Below, in pieces: positions 27,139-35,116 of a DNA stretch of 44,706 nucleotides. The position numbers and the translations under genes are program-made. Positions within the stretch are counted from its first letter, which is position 1; each line of letters begins with the position of its first letter. The stretch is from Myxococcales bacterium (lineage in GTDB: Bacteria > Myxococcota_A > Bradymonadia > UBA7976 > UBA1532), in the NCBI GenBank assembly GCA_009692505.1, contig SHZC01000012.1:1-44706 (forward strand). The letters run 5' to 3'. Under the pieces are notes generated by a model. It made no database searches, was not told where the DNA came from, and saw nothing but the letters and a program-made list of their open reading frames with translations.

Positions 27139-29810
27139 GCGAGGTCTCCGAGCACAGCCGCGCGGGCCGCGGCCAATCGTGCGCCAGGAACGAGGTGAGG
27201 TGGACAGGATACGAAGTCGATGCCGAGCTCGTGGCAGAACTCGATGCTCGCCGCGTCAGCGATCTGGCCACCGGTTAGCCCGCATGAGAGGTCGGGTCGC
27301 GTCCGCCGTCCACGCTCGACAGCCAAGGCCACCAGCGAGCCTACGCCTTCGAGGTCGAGAGTCACGAACGGATCGGCCCTCAGGACCTCATGCTCAAGGT
27401 AGAACGGCAAGAAACGGCTCGCATCATCCCGGTGGGTGCCGAAGGTGGTCATCGTCAGATCATTGGTGCCGAAGAGGAAGAAGTCGCAGACAAGGGCGAG
27501 CTGGTCGGCGATGAGGCAGGCGCGCGGCACCTCGATCATGGCCCCGATCGCCAAGGTCGGGGACTTCGCCGACCGTTCGTCGCAGATGCGGGAGACATGC
27601 GACCGAATCCGGCGCCGGAGCCGCGCGATCTCCTCGACTGCGACCACCATCGGCACGACGATCTGGATCTCTCCGCTGAAGGCCACATCGAGCGCCCCTT
27701 CGATGATGGCGCGGACCTGAACCTCGTAGACCTCGGGGAACGTCAGGCCCAGGCGACAGCCCCGGTGGCCGAGCACGGGGTTCTCCGCCTTGAGCGTGCG
27801 AACCTTGTAGACGAGCACATCAAGCGGCATTCCCAGCCGGGCGGCGACCGACTCCAGCTCGGCCGGGACGTCGGTAAGGAACTCATGAAGCGGGAGATCC
27901 AGGAGCCGGATGGCGACCGGCAGGCCCTGCATCCTCTCGAACAAGGCCGAGAAGTCTCGACGCTGACCCGGGAGTAAGCGATCGAGGGCCGCACGTCGGC
28001 TCCGGTCATCGTCGGCGAGGATGAGATCACGGACGTATTCGAGCCGATCGGGCTCCAGAAACATCCGCTCGGTTCGGCAGATGCCAATGCCCTCGGCTCC
28101 GTGTTGCAAGGCAAGATCGGCCTCGGCGAGCGTATCGGCGGTGCCGCGGACCGACAGCCGCCGGCGCGCGTCCGCCCAGGCCATCAGCGTGTGATAGCTG
28201 GCAGGGGGCTCGGCCGGGCTGGTCGCGGCCTCGCCAAGGATGACCTCGCCGGTCACGCCGTCGAGGGTGATGATCGTGCCCTCCTCGATGGTCAGGCCCA
28301 GATCACGCACGGTGAACTTACGCGTCCGCTCATTCACCGAGAGATTCGAGCAGCCGGTCACGCAGCAGCGGCCCATGCCTCGCGCCACCAACGCGGCGTG
28401 GCTCGTCATGCCCCCTCGGGCTGTCAAGATGCCGACCGCCGCGCGCATGCCGGGCAGATCCTCGGTCGACGTCTCAGCGCGAACCAAGATGACCCGCTCG
28501 CCCTCGCCCGCCCGTCGGACGGCCTCATCGCTGTCGAAGACGACGACACCGCTCACAGCCCCAGGGCTCGCAGGCAGTCCCTTGCCGATGACCCGGCGAC
28601 GTGAGTGCACATCGACGCACGGTTGAAGGAGCAGCAGGAGGCGAGAAGGCTCGACGCGGAGCAGCGCTTCGTCCCGGGTGATCAGGCCTTCATCGGCCAT
28701 CTCAACCGCGGTTCGGACGAGCGCCCGCGCGGACCGCTTGGCCTCCCGCGTCTGGAGCATCCACACCTTGCCTCGCTCGACCGTGAACTCGAGATCCTGC
28801 ACGTCCCGGAAGTGACCCTCGAGCAGGCCGGCGAGCCGAAGCAACTCGGCGTAGGCCTCAGGCATCGCCTCCGACATGGGCACGAGCCCGGGGGCGCCGT
28901 CACTCGCCTCGATGGGCAAGGGCGTCACGCCGCCGCGCACGACGTCTTCGCCCTGAGCGTTGGGCAGGTACTCACCGAAGAGGCGCCGCTCGCCGGTGTT
29001 CGGGCATCGAGTGAAGGCGACCCCCGTGGCCGAGGCCGCGTCCCGATTGCCGAAGACCATCGCCTGAATCGTGACTGCGGTGCCCAGGAGCGGATCGATG
29101 CCGTTCTGCTCCCGGAACTGGATCGCCCGGCGATTGTTCCACGACCGAAAGACCCCGGCGATGGCCGCGCGGAGTTGGGCCCGTGGGTCAACCGGAAACG
29201 GCGCGCCAAAAGCCCGCGCGACGTGTTCGAGATAGGTCTTGGTGAGCCCGCGCAGGAGTTCCGGCGATTGAAGATCAAGCCCGAGCGGCTGCGCGTCGTC
29301 GAGGAAGGACTCGCGAAGACGAACGAGCAGCTCTGGGTCGATGCCGAGGACGATCGGAGCGTAGCTCTCGATGTACCGACGCCAAGTGTCCAGAGCGAAG
29401 CGGAGATCACCCGAACGAGCGGCGAGCCCGTCGACGGTCGAGGGGTTGAGCCCGACGTTGAGCACGGTATCCATCATGCCCGGCATGGAGACCGAGGCCC
29501 CGGATCGGACCGAGACGAGCAGCGGAGAATCAGGATCACCGAAACGCTGGCCCCGAGCCTCCTCGATGCCCAGCAGACCGCGCTCCACCTCAGGCCAGAT
29601 TTGGCTAAGAGAGGCGTCCCCATGGGCAAAGTAGGCCGTGCAGGCCGACGCCGGGATGACAAAGCCGGGCGGGACCGGCACGCTCAGACGTGACATGGTC
29701 CGGAGCCCCGCGCCTTTGCGGCCGAGCATGATCGTCTCGTCCGTGACGCCGGCATCCTGTTCATGACACGGCGAAGCGGCGTCGTGCTGTCCGAAGGGGT
29801 AGATGCGCAT
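27135..29810 (-). CDS. ppdK: Pyruvate phosphate dikinase, altered catalytic loop
   Basis: An 891-residue product of the family that interconverts pyruvate, ATP and phosphate with PEP, AMP and pyrophosphate. The N-terminal ATP-grasp part has SVRSGASVSMPGMMDTVLN. The phosphohistidine is His471 in GGMTSHAALVARGMG. The PEP/pyruvate barrel keeps the expected Arg in CRTERMF, Arg in IRLLDLPLHEFL, Glu in MIEVPRA and Asn/Asp in GTNDLT. At the loop that normally reads CGICGEHGG, a gap-free alignment gives C843-G-L-T846-G-G-Q-I-A. The usual catalytic Cys is therefore Thr846 and the EHGG segment is lost, while both flanks match. Length is normal. Activity may be reduced, reversed in preference, or lost. 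No strong ribosome site was seen before the ATG. Confidence 0.88.
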   Translation of the reverse strand: MRIYPFGQHDAASPCHEQDAGVTDETIMLGRKGAGLRTMSRLSVPVPPGFVIPASACTAYFAHGDASLSQIWPEVERGLLGIEEARGQRFGDPDSPLLVSVRSGASVSMPGMMDTVLNVGLNPSTVDGLAARSGDLRFALDTWRRYIESYAPIVLGIDPELLVRLRESFLDDAQPLGLDLQSPELLRGLTKTYLEHVARAFGAPFPVDPRAQLRAAIAGVFRSWNNRRAIQFREQNGIDPLLGTAVTIQAMVFGNRDAASATGVAFTRCPNTGERRLFGEYLPNAQGEDVVRGGVTPLPIEASDGAPGLVPMSEAMPEAYAELLRLAGLLEGHFRDVQDLEFTVERGKVWMLQTREAKRSARALVRTAVEMADEGLITRDEALLRVEPSRLLLLLQPCVDVHSRRRVIGKGLPASPGAVSGVVVFDSDEAVRRAGEGERVILVRAETSTEDLPGMRAAVGILTARGGMTSHAALVARGMGRCCVTGCSNLSVNERTRKFTVRDLGLTIEEGTIITLDGVTGEVILGEAATSPAEPPASYHTLMAWADARRRLSVRGTADTLAEADLALQHGAEGIGICRTERMFLEPDRLEYVRDLILADDDRSRRAALDRLLPGQRRDFSALFERMQGLPVAIRLLDLPLHEFLTDVPAELESVAARLGMPLDVLVYKVRTLKAENPVLGHRGCRLGLTFPEVYEVQVRAIIEGALDVAFSGEIQIVVPMVVAVEEIARLRRRIRSHVSRICDERSAKSPTLAIGAMIEVPRACLIADQLALVCDFFLFGTNDLTMTTFGTHRDDASRFLPFYLEHEVLRADPFVTLDLEGVGSLVALAVERGRRTRPDLSCGLTGGQIADAASIEFCHELGIDFVSCPPHLVPGARLAAARAAVLGDLA

Positions 29811-29887
29811 CCGCGTCGGGGCTCCAGGCCGAAGGGGCCACCCAAAAGTCGCGCCGTTCTACCCGAACCCGGCGCGGGGGTCAATCA

Positions 29888-29927
29888 CGTCTGGGCGCGT
29901 CTGGGCGCGTCTGGGCGCGTCTGGGCG
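29888..29927. repeat. Four perfect 10-bp tandem repeats
   Basis: CGTCTGGGCG is repeated four times without change in the 219-base divergent region between the dikinase and the von Willebrand A gene. The rest of the gap holds no feature I can defend. Confidence 0.9.
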
Positions 29928-30029
29928 GCCATTGGCGCGGACTTCCGCGAGGTCGTGGCCGGGAACTTGCGGCGAGTCGCGAGGCGGCGCACAGTGTAGA
30001 CAAGAGTATGACACAGACCGGAGACGGAC

Positions 30030-31088
30030 ATGAAAAATCGGCCCTGCCTTCAGAACCTCTTGCTCTGCGCCGCCGCCGTGACCGCTTGCGGTGACGGGAT
30101 GCACTTCGAGGCCGAGCGCGGCCATTCACCGACCAACGCTACACCCGCCGAGGCCGGCGAGATCCCGACGACGCCTCGCGCCGACACGCCAGTCACGGGC
30201 ACCCCAGACCTCGGAGAGGGTGGCGCGATCAGGGTGACCCGGAGATGGAGTGAAGGGCTTGCGCTGGAGGTCGGTGCTCCCAGGTTCGTTGCTCGAGGCG
30301 AGATCGAGCTTCAGCTTGAGGTCCTTGATCCCCGCACCGGCCGCCCCCTCGACGGCTTTGGCGCGGAGCACCTCCGGTTCAGCGAGAATGGTCAAGACCT
30401 CGGCGCGGAGACGCTCTTCGACATCGGTCGCGCCCAGGCCCTCGAGGTCGTGCTCGTCCTCGATCTCTCCCAGAGCATGGCGGCCGCTGGTGCTGTGGAC
30501 CCCCTTCGACGCGCCGCACAGACGCTGGTGGACGCGCTGCCGGCTGGTGCTCGCTTGGGCGTCGTGGAGTTCGCGACCGAGGCCCGAACGACCCAGGTCC
30601 TGACGACGGACACGGGTGAGCTGAAGAACGCCTTGGAGGCTGCGACCCCACCCGAGGATCGCGCCGGTCGGTTCACCAACCTCTGGGGCGCAGTGAAGCA
30701 GGCCACAACACTCTTCTCCGAGACCACCGAGCCGCCGGCGCGCGTGGTCTTCGTCTTCTCGGATGGTCGAGACAATGTGGCCGAGATCGAGTTCGAGGCC
30801 GCGAAGAGCGCGGTCGTGAACGCCGGCGCGATGGTCTATGCCGTCGGGCTCGGCGCAGAGCTCGACGCCGACGCGCTCACGGAGCTCGCCGGAACGACCC
30901 GGTACACTGAGACCACTGATCCCGACGCGCTGACGTCCCTCTTCGCCGACGTCGGCGCGCGCATCGGCGAGGTCTTGACCGTGCGGTATACGACGCCCAA
31001 GGCCCACGGTACGCACCTCCTCGGGGTGCAGGTGACCGAGGGCTCGCGAGCGGCAGGCTTCGACGTGGAGTTCACGCTCGGGGAGTAA
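30030..31088 (+). CDS. Von Willebrand factor A lipoprotein
   Basis: A 352-residue product with lipobox AVTAC (Cys at about 20), a Thr/Pro-rich linker, a beta domain, then a vWA domain from about residue 135 to 320. The metal-ion-dependent adhesion site is complete: D-x-S-x-S in VLDLSQSMAA, a Thr in RFTNLWGAV, and an Asp in VFSDGRD. It therefore can probably bind a divalent metal and a protein ligand. GGAGACGG lies just before the ATG, a good ribosome site. It stands alone between a divergent dikinase and a convergent unknown gene, so partners are not evident. Confidence 0.85.
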   Translation: MKNRPCLQNLLLCAAAVTACGDGMHFEAERGHSPTNATPAEAGEIPTTPRADTPVTGTPDLGEGGAIRVTRRWSEGLALEVGAPRFVARGEIELQLEVLDPRTGRPLDGFGAEHLRFSENGQDLGAETLFDIGRAQALEVVLVLDLSQSMAAAGAVDPLRRAAQTLVDALPAGARLGVVEFATEARTTQVLTTDTGELKNALEAATPPEDRAGRFTNLWGAVKQATTLFSETTEPPARVVFVFSDGRDNVAEIEFEAAKSAVVNAGAMVYAVGLGAELDADALTELAGTTRYTETTDPDALTSLFADVGARIGEVLTVRYTTPKAHGTHLLGVQVTEGSRAAGFDVEFTLGE

Positions 31089-31124
31089 GAAGCCGGATCG
31101 TCAAGTCTCTTTAGTCGGCTTCTT
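31087..31124. terminator. Nine-base-stem hairpin between convergent genes
   Basis: AAGAAGCCG (31087-31095) pairs perfectly with CGGCTTCTT (31116-31124) across a 20-base loop. It begins within the TAA of the vWA gene and includes the stop of the opposite gene in its loop. The arm ends in a short T/C run on the plus strand. This is a good bidirectional terminator candidate. Confidence 0.6.
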
Positions 31125-31676
31125 TGACCCACTCCGACGTGTTCCTTCGGCCGCCTTCTTCAGCGTCACCTTGCTCTGCACGTCGGGCCGGACCGTGGCA
31201 CCGGTCCCCTTCTCGTTCGGGATAAATCGGATCTCCGTGACGATCTCAAACGAGAGGCTCGTCAGCATCTTCTGCATCTCGGCGCCGAGATCAATCTCGT
31301 CGAGGAACTCATGAACCTCTTGCTTCACGATGCGGAAGAGCTCGCCTTTGTACTCGTCGAGCTTGTGCGCCACCCGATCTCCGACCTCCTTGGGGATCGG
31401 GATGTCTGAGAGGACCCGGCGAACGTGTTCCTCGGTATTTTCGACGACGCCACTGCCGACGTTTATGGCCTTGCGGACGATCTCGGACACGAGCGTCTCC
31501 CGCAGCTTCTCATCGGTCAGAGCCGTCGCGCCGTGCAAGATGGCCTTCTTGATCAGATCCGGAATCAGAGACTCCAGGCGGGTCCGCGGCCTCCGCTCGT
31601 CCTCGTCGTCAGGGTCTTGATCGTCCCGTGATTCACCCTCGGGCATCTTTTTCTCCACGCGGTCTGTGTCCTTCAC
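31101..31676 (-). CDS. Unknown cytoplasmic helical protein
   Basis: A 191-residue protein without signal peptide or membrane segment. Residues 1-35 are highly charged and probably disordered (MPEGESRDDQDPDDEDERR). About 35-145 is amphipathic helix (LIPDLIKKAILHGATALTDE, VSEIVRKAINVGSGVVENTE, DEYKGELFRIVKQEVHEFLD). About 150-175 forms a short beta segment (SLSFEIVTEIRFIPNEKG), and the tail is Lys/Arg-rich (KKAAEGTRRSGSKKPTKET). The helices have the look of a granule- or membrane-surface-binding protein such as a phasin, but I cannot assign a family. The GTG start overlaps the stop of the upstream TPR gene (GTGA), so it is the last gene of the tldD-pmbA-purA run. Confidence 0.7.
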   Translation of the reverse strand: MKDTDRVEKKMPEGESRDDQDPDDEDERRPRTRLESLIPDLIKKAILHGATALTDEKLRETLVSEIVRKAINVGSGVVENTEEHVRRVLSDIPIPKEVGDRVAHKLDEYKGELFRIVKQEVHEFLDEIDLGAEMQKMLTSLSFEIVTEIRFIPNEKGTGATVRPDVQSKVTLKKAAEGTRRSGSKKPTKET

Positions 31677-32377
31677 TCATTGGTCTTGAGGCGCGCGGCA
31701 GCTCGAATCGCCGCCGGATGATGAGCGTCGCTCATCAGCGCGACCGCCCGGCCCCATCGCCAAAGAAGCCGAGCCTGCGCCGCGTGACCCGACCGTGCCA
31801 AGGCGTCGCCCAGGGTGATGAGCAGATCGACTCGGGCGGGCCCCCCATCGGTACCGAGGCCCACGGCGGATTCGAGCGCGGCGACCGCTTCATCGGCGCG
31901 ACCGAGCTTCAAGAGCGCGCGACCGAGCGTAAGCGCGATCCGGCCTCGATCGGCGTCAGAGCGGGCGGCGGGCGCGGCAGCGACACAGAGGTCAACCGCT
32001 GTTCGAAGGCGCCCGTCTTTGAGAGCGCGCTCGGCGTCGGCGGGCGAGGTGCCCGATCGTGAGGCACCGGCCTCGAGGTGGGCAGCGAGCGCGACCAACT
32101 CCGCGGTCTGGCTACCCGGATCGAGCCGCGCATGAACGAGCGCGTGCCGTTCAGACGTCGCAGCCTCGCCGCCGAGGAGGGCCGCGAGGCTGAGGCGATG
32201 ATGAAGAAGAGGGGCGTCGGGCGCGTTGTTCAAAGCCTCGCGATAGGCGGCCGAGGCTTCGGTGTAACGACCGGCCCCAAACGCCAGATCGGCGCGGACG
32301 ATCTCGTCGGGAGCCCTTACCGCGGGTCCGAAGAGGCCGACGCAGGACAGCAACGTCAAGGCGAGCGAAGACGACAT
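31673..32377 (-). CDS. TPR-repeat protein, probably exported
   Basis: A 234-residue product. The N-terminus (MSSSLALTLLSCVGLFGPAV) is hydrophobic and may be a signal peptide or a weak lipobox (LLSC), though it lacks the usual positive n-region. The rest is built of TPR-like helix pairs, for example ADLAFGAGRYTEASAAYREA, LGRALLKLGRADEAVAALES and LGDALARSGHAAQARLLWRW. It is probably a scaffold. It lies 24 bases downstream of purA and overlaps the next gene by GTGA. No specific function can be given. Confidence 0.7.
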   Translation of the reverse strand: MSSSLALTLLSCVGLFGPAVRAPDEIVRADLAFGAGRYTEASAAYREALNNAPDAPLLHHRLSLAALLGGEAATSERHALVHARLDPGSQTAELVALAAHLEAGASRSGTSPADAERALKDGRLRTAVDLCVAAAPAARSDADRGRIALTLGRALLKLGRADEAVAALESAVGLGTDGGPARVDLLITLGDALARSGHAAQARLLWRWGRAVALMSDAHHPAAIRAAARLKTNE

Positions 32378-32401
32378 GGCCGCAGTGTAGCCCCAGGTGC
32401 C

Positions 32402-33694
32402 TCAGCGATCGACGTTCTCGTCGCGCCCTGGCCCCACCGATAGGAAAGTGATCGGGATCCCCACGCGGGCCTCCACGGCCTCGACGTAACGCTGGACCGA
32501 GGCCGGCAAGTCCCGGAAGCGGCGGCAGCCCGTGATGTCGGCGTCAAAGCCCTCGAACGTCTCGTAGACCGGCGACGCCTCGACCAAGGCCTCGGGGGTC
32601 ATGGGCAGCTCGTCGAAGGTTTGTCCGCGGAAGGTGTACGCGACGCAGAGCTTGAGCGGGCCGAGCCCCTGCAGCACGTCCGTCTTCATGAGCGCGATGG
32701 AATCGAGGCCGTTGATGCGGGCGCTGTAGCGGAGCGCGGGCACGTCGAGCCAGCCGCAGCGACGCGGACGGCCGGTCGTGGCGCCGAACTCCCGACCGGC
32801 CTGCCGAAGGCGCTCGCCCCACTCCGCCTCGACCCCGACCATCTCGGTGGGGAACGGCCCGGAGCCGACGCGGGTCGTATAAGCCTTGCTCACGCCGATG
32901 ATCTCATGAACCACCTTCGGACCTAAGCCCAGGCTCGTGAGCGCCCCGGCGGCGATGGTCGACGACGACGTGACAAAGGGATAGGTGCCGTGGAGCACGT
33001 CGAGCATCGTGCCCTGCGCGCCTTCGAAGAGCAGGACCCGCCCGTCGCGGTGGGCCTTGGAGACCACGGCGCCCGCGTCACCGATGAAGGGCCGAAGCCG
33101 CTCGAAGGCGAGCTCTGCGGGGGCGAGCACCTCGTCAACCGACAGCGCGCTCATGCCGAGCGAGGTCAAGAGCACGTTCTTCTCTTGGAGGCTGAACTCG
33201 ACTCGGGCCCGGAGATACGCGGGATCGAAGAAGTCACCGAAACGGATGCCCCGCCGCGCGACCAGATCTTCGTAAGCGGGTCCGATTCCTCGACCCGTCG
33301 TGCCGATCTTCGCGTCGCCAGCGGCGGCCTCCCGAGCGCGATCGAGGTGCTGGTGCATCGAGAGGATCACATGGGCTTGGCGGGCGATGAGGAGATGGTC
33401 GGGCGTGGGGTTGATGCCCACCGCAGCGAGACCATCGAGCTCGTGCAGCAAGGCGACGGGATCGACCACGCAGCCCGGTCCGATGACGTTGAGCTTGTCG
33501 CCGTGGAGGATGCCCGACGGGACCAAGTGCAAGACGGTCTTTCGACCCTCGACGACGAGCGTATGCCCGGCGTTCGCGCCCCCCTGGTAACGGACGACGA
33601 CATCGGCCCGGCTGGCGAGGCGGTCAACGAGCTTGCCCTTGCCCTCGTCACCCCACTGGGCGCCGACGATGATGCGGTTGGGTTCCTGGCTCAT
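32402..33694 (-). CDS. purA: Adenylosuccinate synthetase
   Basis: Joins IMP and aspartate using GTP, the first step from IMP to AMP. The 430-residue product shows the signature VGAQWGDEGKGKLVDRLA, the catalytic-His region YQGGANAGHTLVV, GTTGRGIGPAYEDLVARRG, and the C-terminal Arg region (TRVGSGPFPTEM, TTGRPRRCGWLDV). Length is standard. The ATG overlaps the pmbA stop (ATGA), so it is coupled to the TldD/PmbA genes. With guaBA in the same window, both branches from IMP are present. Confidence 0.97.
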   Translation of the reverse strand: MSQEPNRIIVGAQWGDEGKGKLVDRLASRADVVVRYQGGANAGHTLVVEGRKTVLHLVPSGILHGDKLNVIGPGCVVDPVALLHELDGLAAVGINPTPDHLLIARQAHVILSMHQHLDRAREAAAGDAKIGTTGRGIGPAYEDLVARRGIRFGDFFDPAYLRARVEFSLQEKNVLLTSLGMSALSVDEVLAPAELAFERLRPFIGDAGAVVSKAHRDGRVLLFEGAQGTMLDVLHGTYPFVTSSSTIAAGALTSLGLGPKVVHEIIGVSKAYTTRVGSGPFPTEMVGVEAEWGERLRQAGREFGATTGRPRRCGWLDVPALRYSARINGLDSIALMKTDVLQGLGPLKLCVAYTFRGQTFDELPMTPEALVEASPVYETFEGFDADITGCRRFRDLPASVQRYVEAVEARVGIPITFLSVGPGRDENVDR

Positions 33695-35106
33695 CCGACC
33701 TCGAGGTAAGTCATGCAGTAGGGCAAGATCGCCGTGCCGGTATCGTACAGCTCACGGCTCAAGATGTGGTCCCCCAAGAGGCCCTCGCTCCCGCCCGGCT
33801 GCGTGAACAGCGAGCCCGACAAGGACCACTTACCGGGTGCCAGGAGGCGACTCTCGCGGCCCCGCTCGAGCGTGATCCCCGACGAGATGCCGCAGGAGAA
33901 CCGCGAGCGCGCCAGATCGGCGGTATGAAGGCCCAGAAGTCCGTGCACGAGGATCGAGCGCGGGACCGCACCGATCATCTCGTGGAAGCTCAGCTCCCCC
34001 CGCTCGGCCAAGAGCCCCGCGGCCCGTTGCCGGTGAGGCGCGTCTTGTGGGTCCTCGGCGCCCTCAGGGATCCGATAGCTGCTCGCCGTGCCCGCAGCCC
34101 GCCGCGTCGTGTCTCGGGGGGACAGCACGCCCGAGAGGCGCCCGCGGACGATGAGCGCGTTTCGTTTTGTGGGGGTGCCCTCGTCATCAAAGTGCCGACT
34201 CGAGCTGAGGCCGTCGAGCCCGGCATCGTCGATGAGCGTGAAGCCCTCGTGCGCGACGCGGTCCCCATCGGCGAAGGAGAGCAAGCCGGATCGCCTCGAA
34301 GACTGGGTGAGCATGGGTACGACGAGACGACGGAGCAGGGCTTCGAAGACGCGAGGGTGAAGGACGACGGGGATTCGACCCCGGAGCTCCCCAAGCTCGG
34401 CCGAGTCCGGCGCAACGTTCTCCCCGGGCATATTCCGCAGCGTCCGCGCGCCCAGGAGTGCCAAGGGGTGATAGGACTCTGGCGCCTGCACCGCGTGAAA
34501 GGTGTCGAAGTAGGTCCCGTCGAGATCGACGTGGGCGGTCAGCGCGCCGTGAAGCGAGGCCGCCACGCCACCGCGCGTCCCCACGACATACCGTCGCACG
34601 CCGTACTTGAGGTGGCCGCTCATGACCACCGAGCCGGAGCCACGCTCCGCTTCATGCTGGAAGTTGTCGCTGATGGCGTCGGCGAGGCGGTGAAGCTCGG
34701 CGGGGACCGCGGCCACGTCGCAGAGGTCCGGGTCAAAGGTGAGCGGCCCGGGCTTACGCGTGCGAGGGCTGGCAAAGGAAGCAGGTCCGGGCATCCGGGC
34801 GACATCGAGGGCCTGCGCGACACACGCCTGCCACGTCGCCTCGTCGATGCGCGTGCAGCTCGCCGCGCCCATCTGTCCGTCTTTTAAGACCCGCAGCGCG
34901 ACACGATCTCGCGATAAAGAGAGCGAGGGGATGAGGCGTCCGTTCTCGAAAATGAACCCATAGCTCGAGGACCGTTCGAGCCAGACCTCGACGTCGTCGA
35001 CCGTGCGACCGACCGCAGCCGGGAACCGAGAGACGCGATGGGCGAGCTCCTCGAGCTCATTGCCAATGATCTGCGCACGCCGAACGCGACTTGCTTTTGC
35101 GGCCAT
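33691..35106 (-). CDS. PmbA-like subunit of the TldD/PmbA protease
   Basis: A 471-residue protein of the PmbA (TldE) side of the modulator-of-gyrase family. It matches the family layout: an N-terminal mixed domain (VDDVEVWLERSSSYGFIFEN), a central helical part with HLKYGVRRYVVGTRGG, and a C-terminal barrel with SSSRHFDDEGTPTKRNALIV and LSPRDTTRRAAG. The PmbA side lacks the HExxxH metal site, as here; the partner supplies it. The frame is open to 35163, but ATG at 35106 is preferred, giving a ten-base gap from tldD. In E. coli the pair trims antibiotic-precursor and CcdA peptides; the substrate here is unknown. Confidence 0.85.
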   Translation of the reverse strand: MAAKASRVRRAQIIGNELEELAHRVSRFPAAVGRTVDDVEVWLERSSSYGFIFENGRLIPSLSLSRDRVALRVLKDGQMGAASCTRIDEATWQACVAQALDVARMPGPASFASPRTRKPGPLTFDPDLCDVAAVPAELHRLADAISDNFQHEAERGSGSVVMSGHLKYGVRRYVVGTRGGVAASLHGALTAHVDLDGTYFDTFHAVQAPESYHPLALLGARTLRNMPGENVAPDSAELGELRGRIPVVLHPRVFEALLRRLVVPMLTQSSRRSGLLSFADGDRVAHEGFTLIDDAGLDGLSSSRHFDDEGTPTKRNALIVRGRLSGVLSPRDTTRRAAGTASSYRIPEGAEDPQDAPHRQRAAGLLAERGELSFHEMIGAVPRSILVHGLLGLHTADLARSRFSCGISSGITLERGRESRLLAPGKWSLSGSLFTQPGGSEGLLGDHILSRELYDTGTAILPYCMTYLEVG

Positions 35107-35116
35107 GATGCGGGGC

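Noticed and set aside
29811..30029. Promoter for the vWA gene or the dikinase
   Set aside because: TTGCGG and TAGACA-like hexamers exist, but the spacing and matches are too poor to claim.
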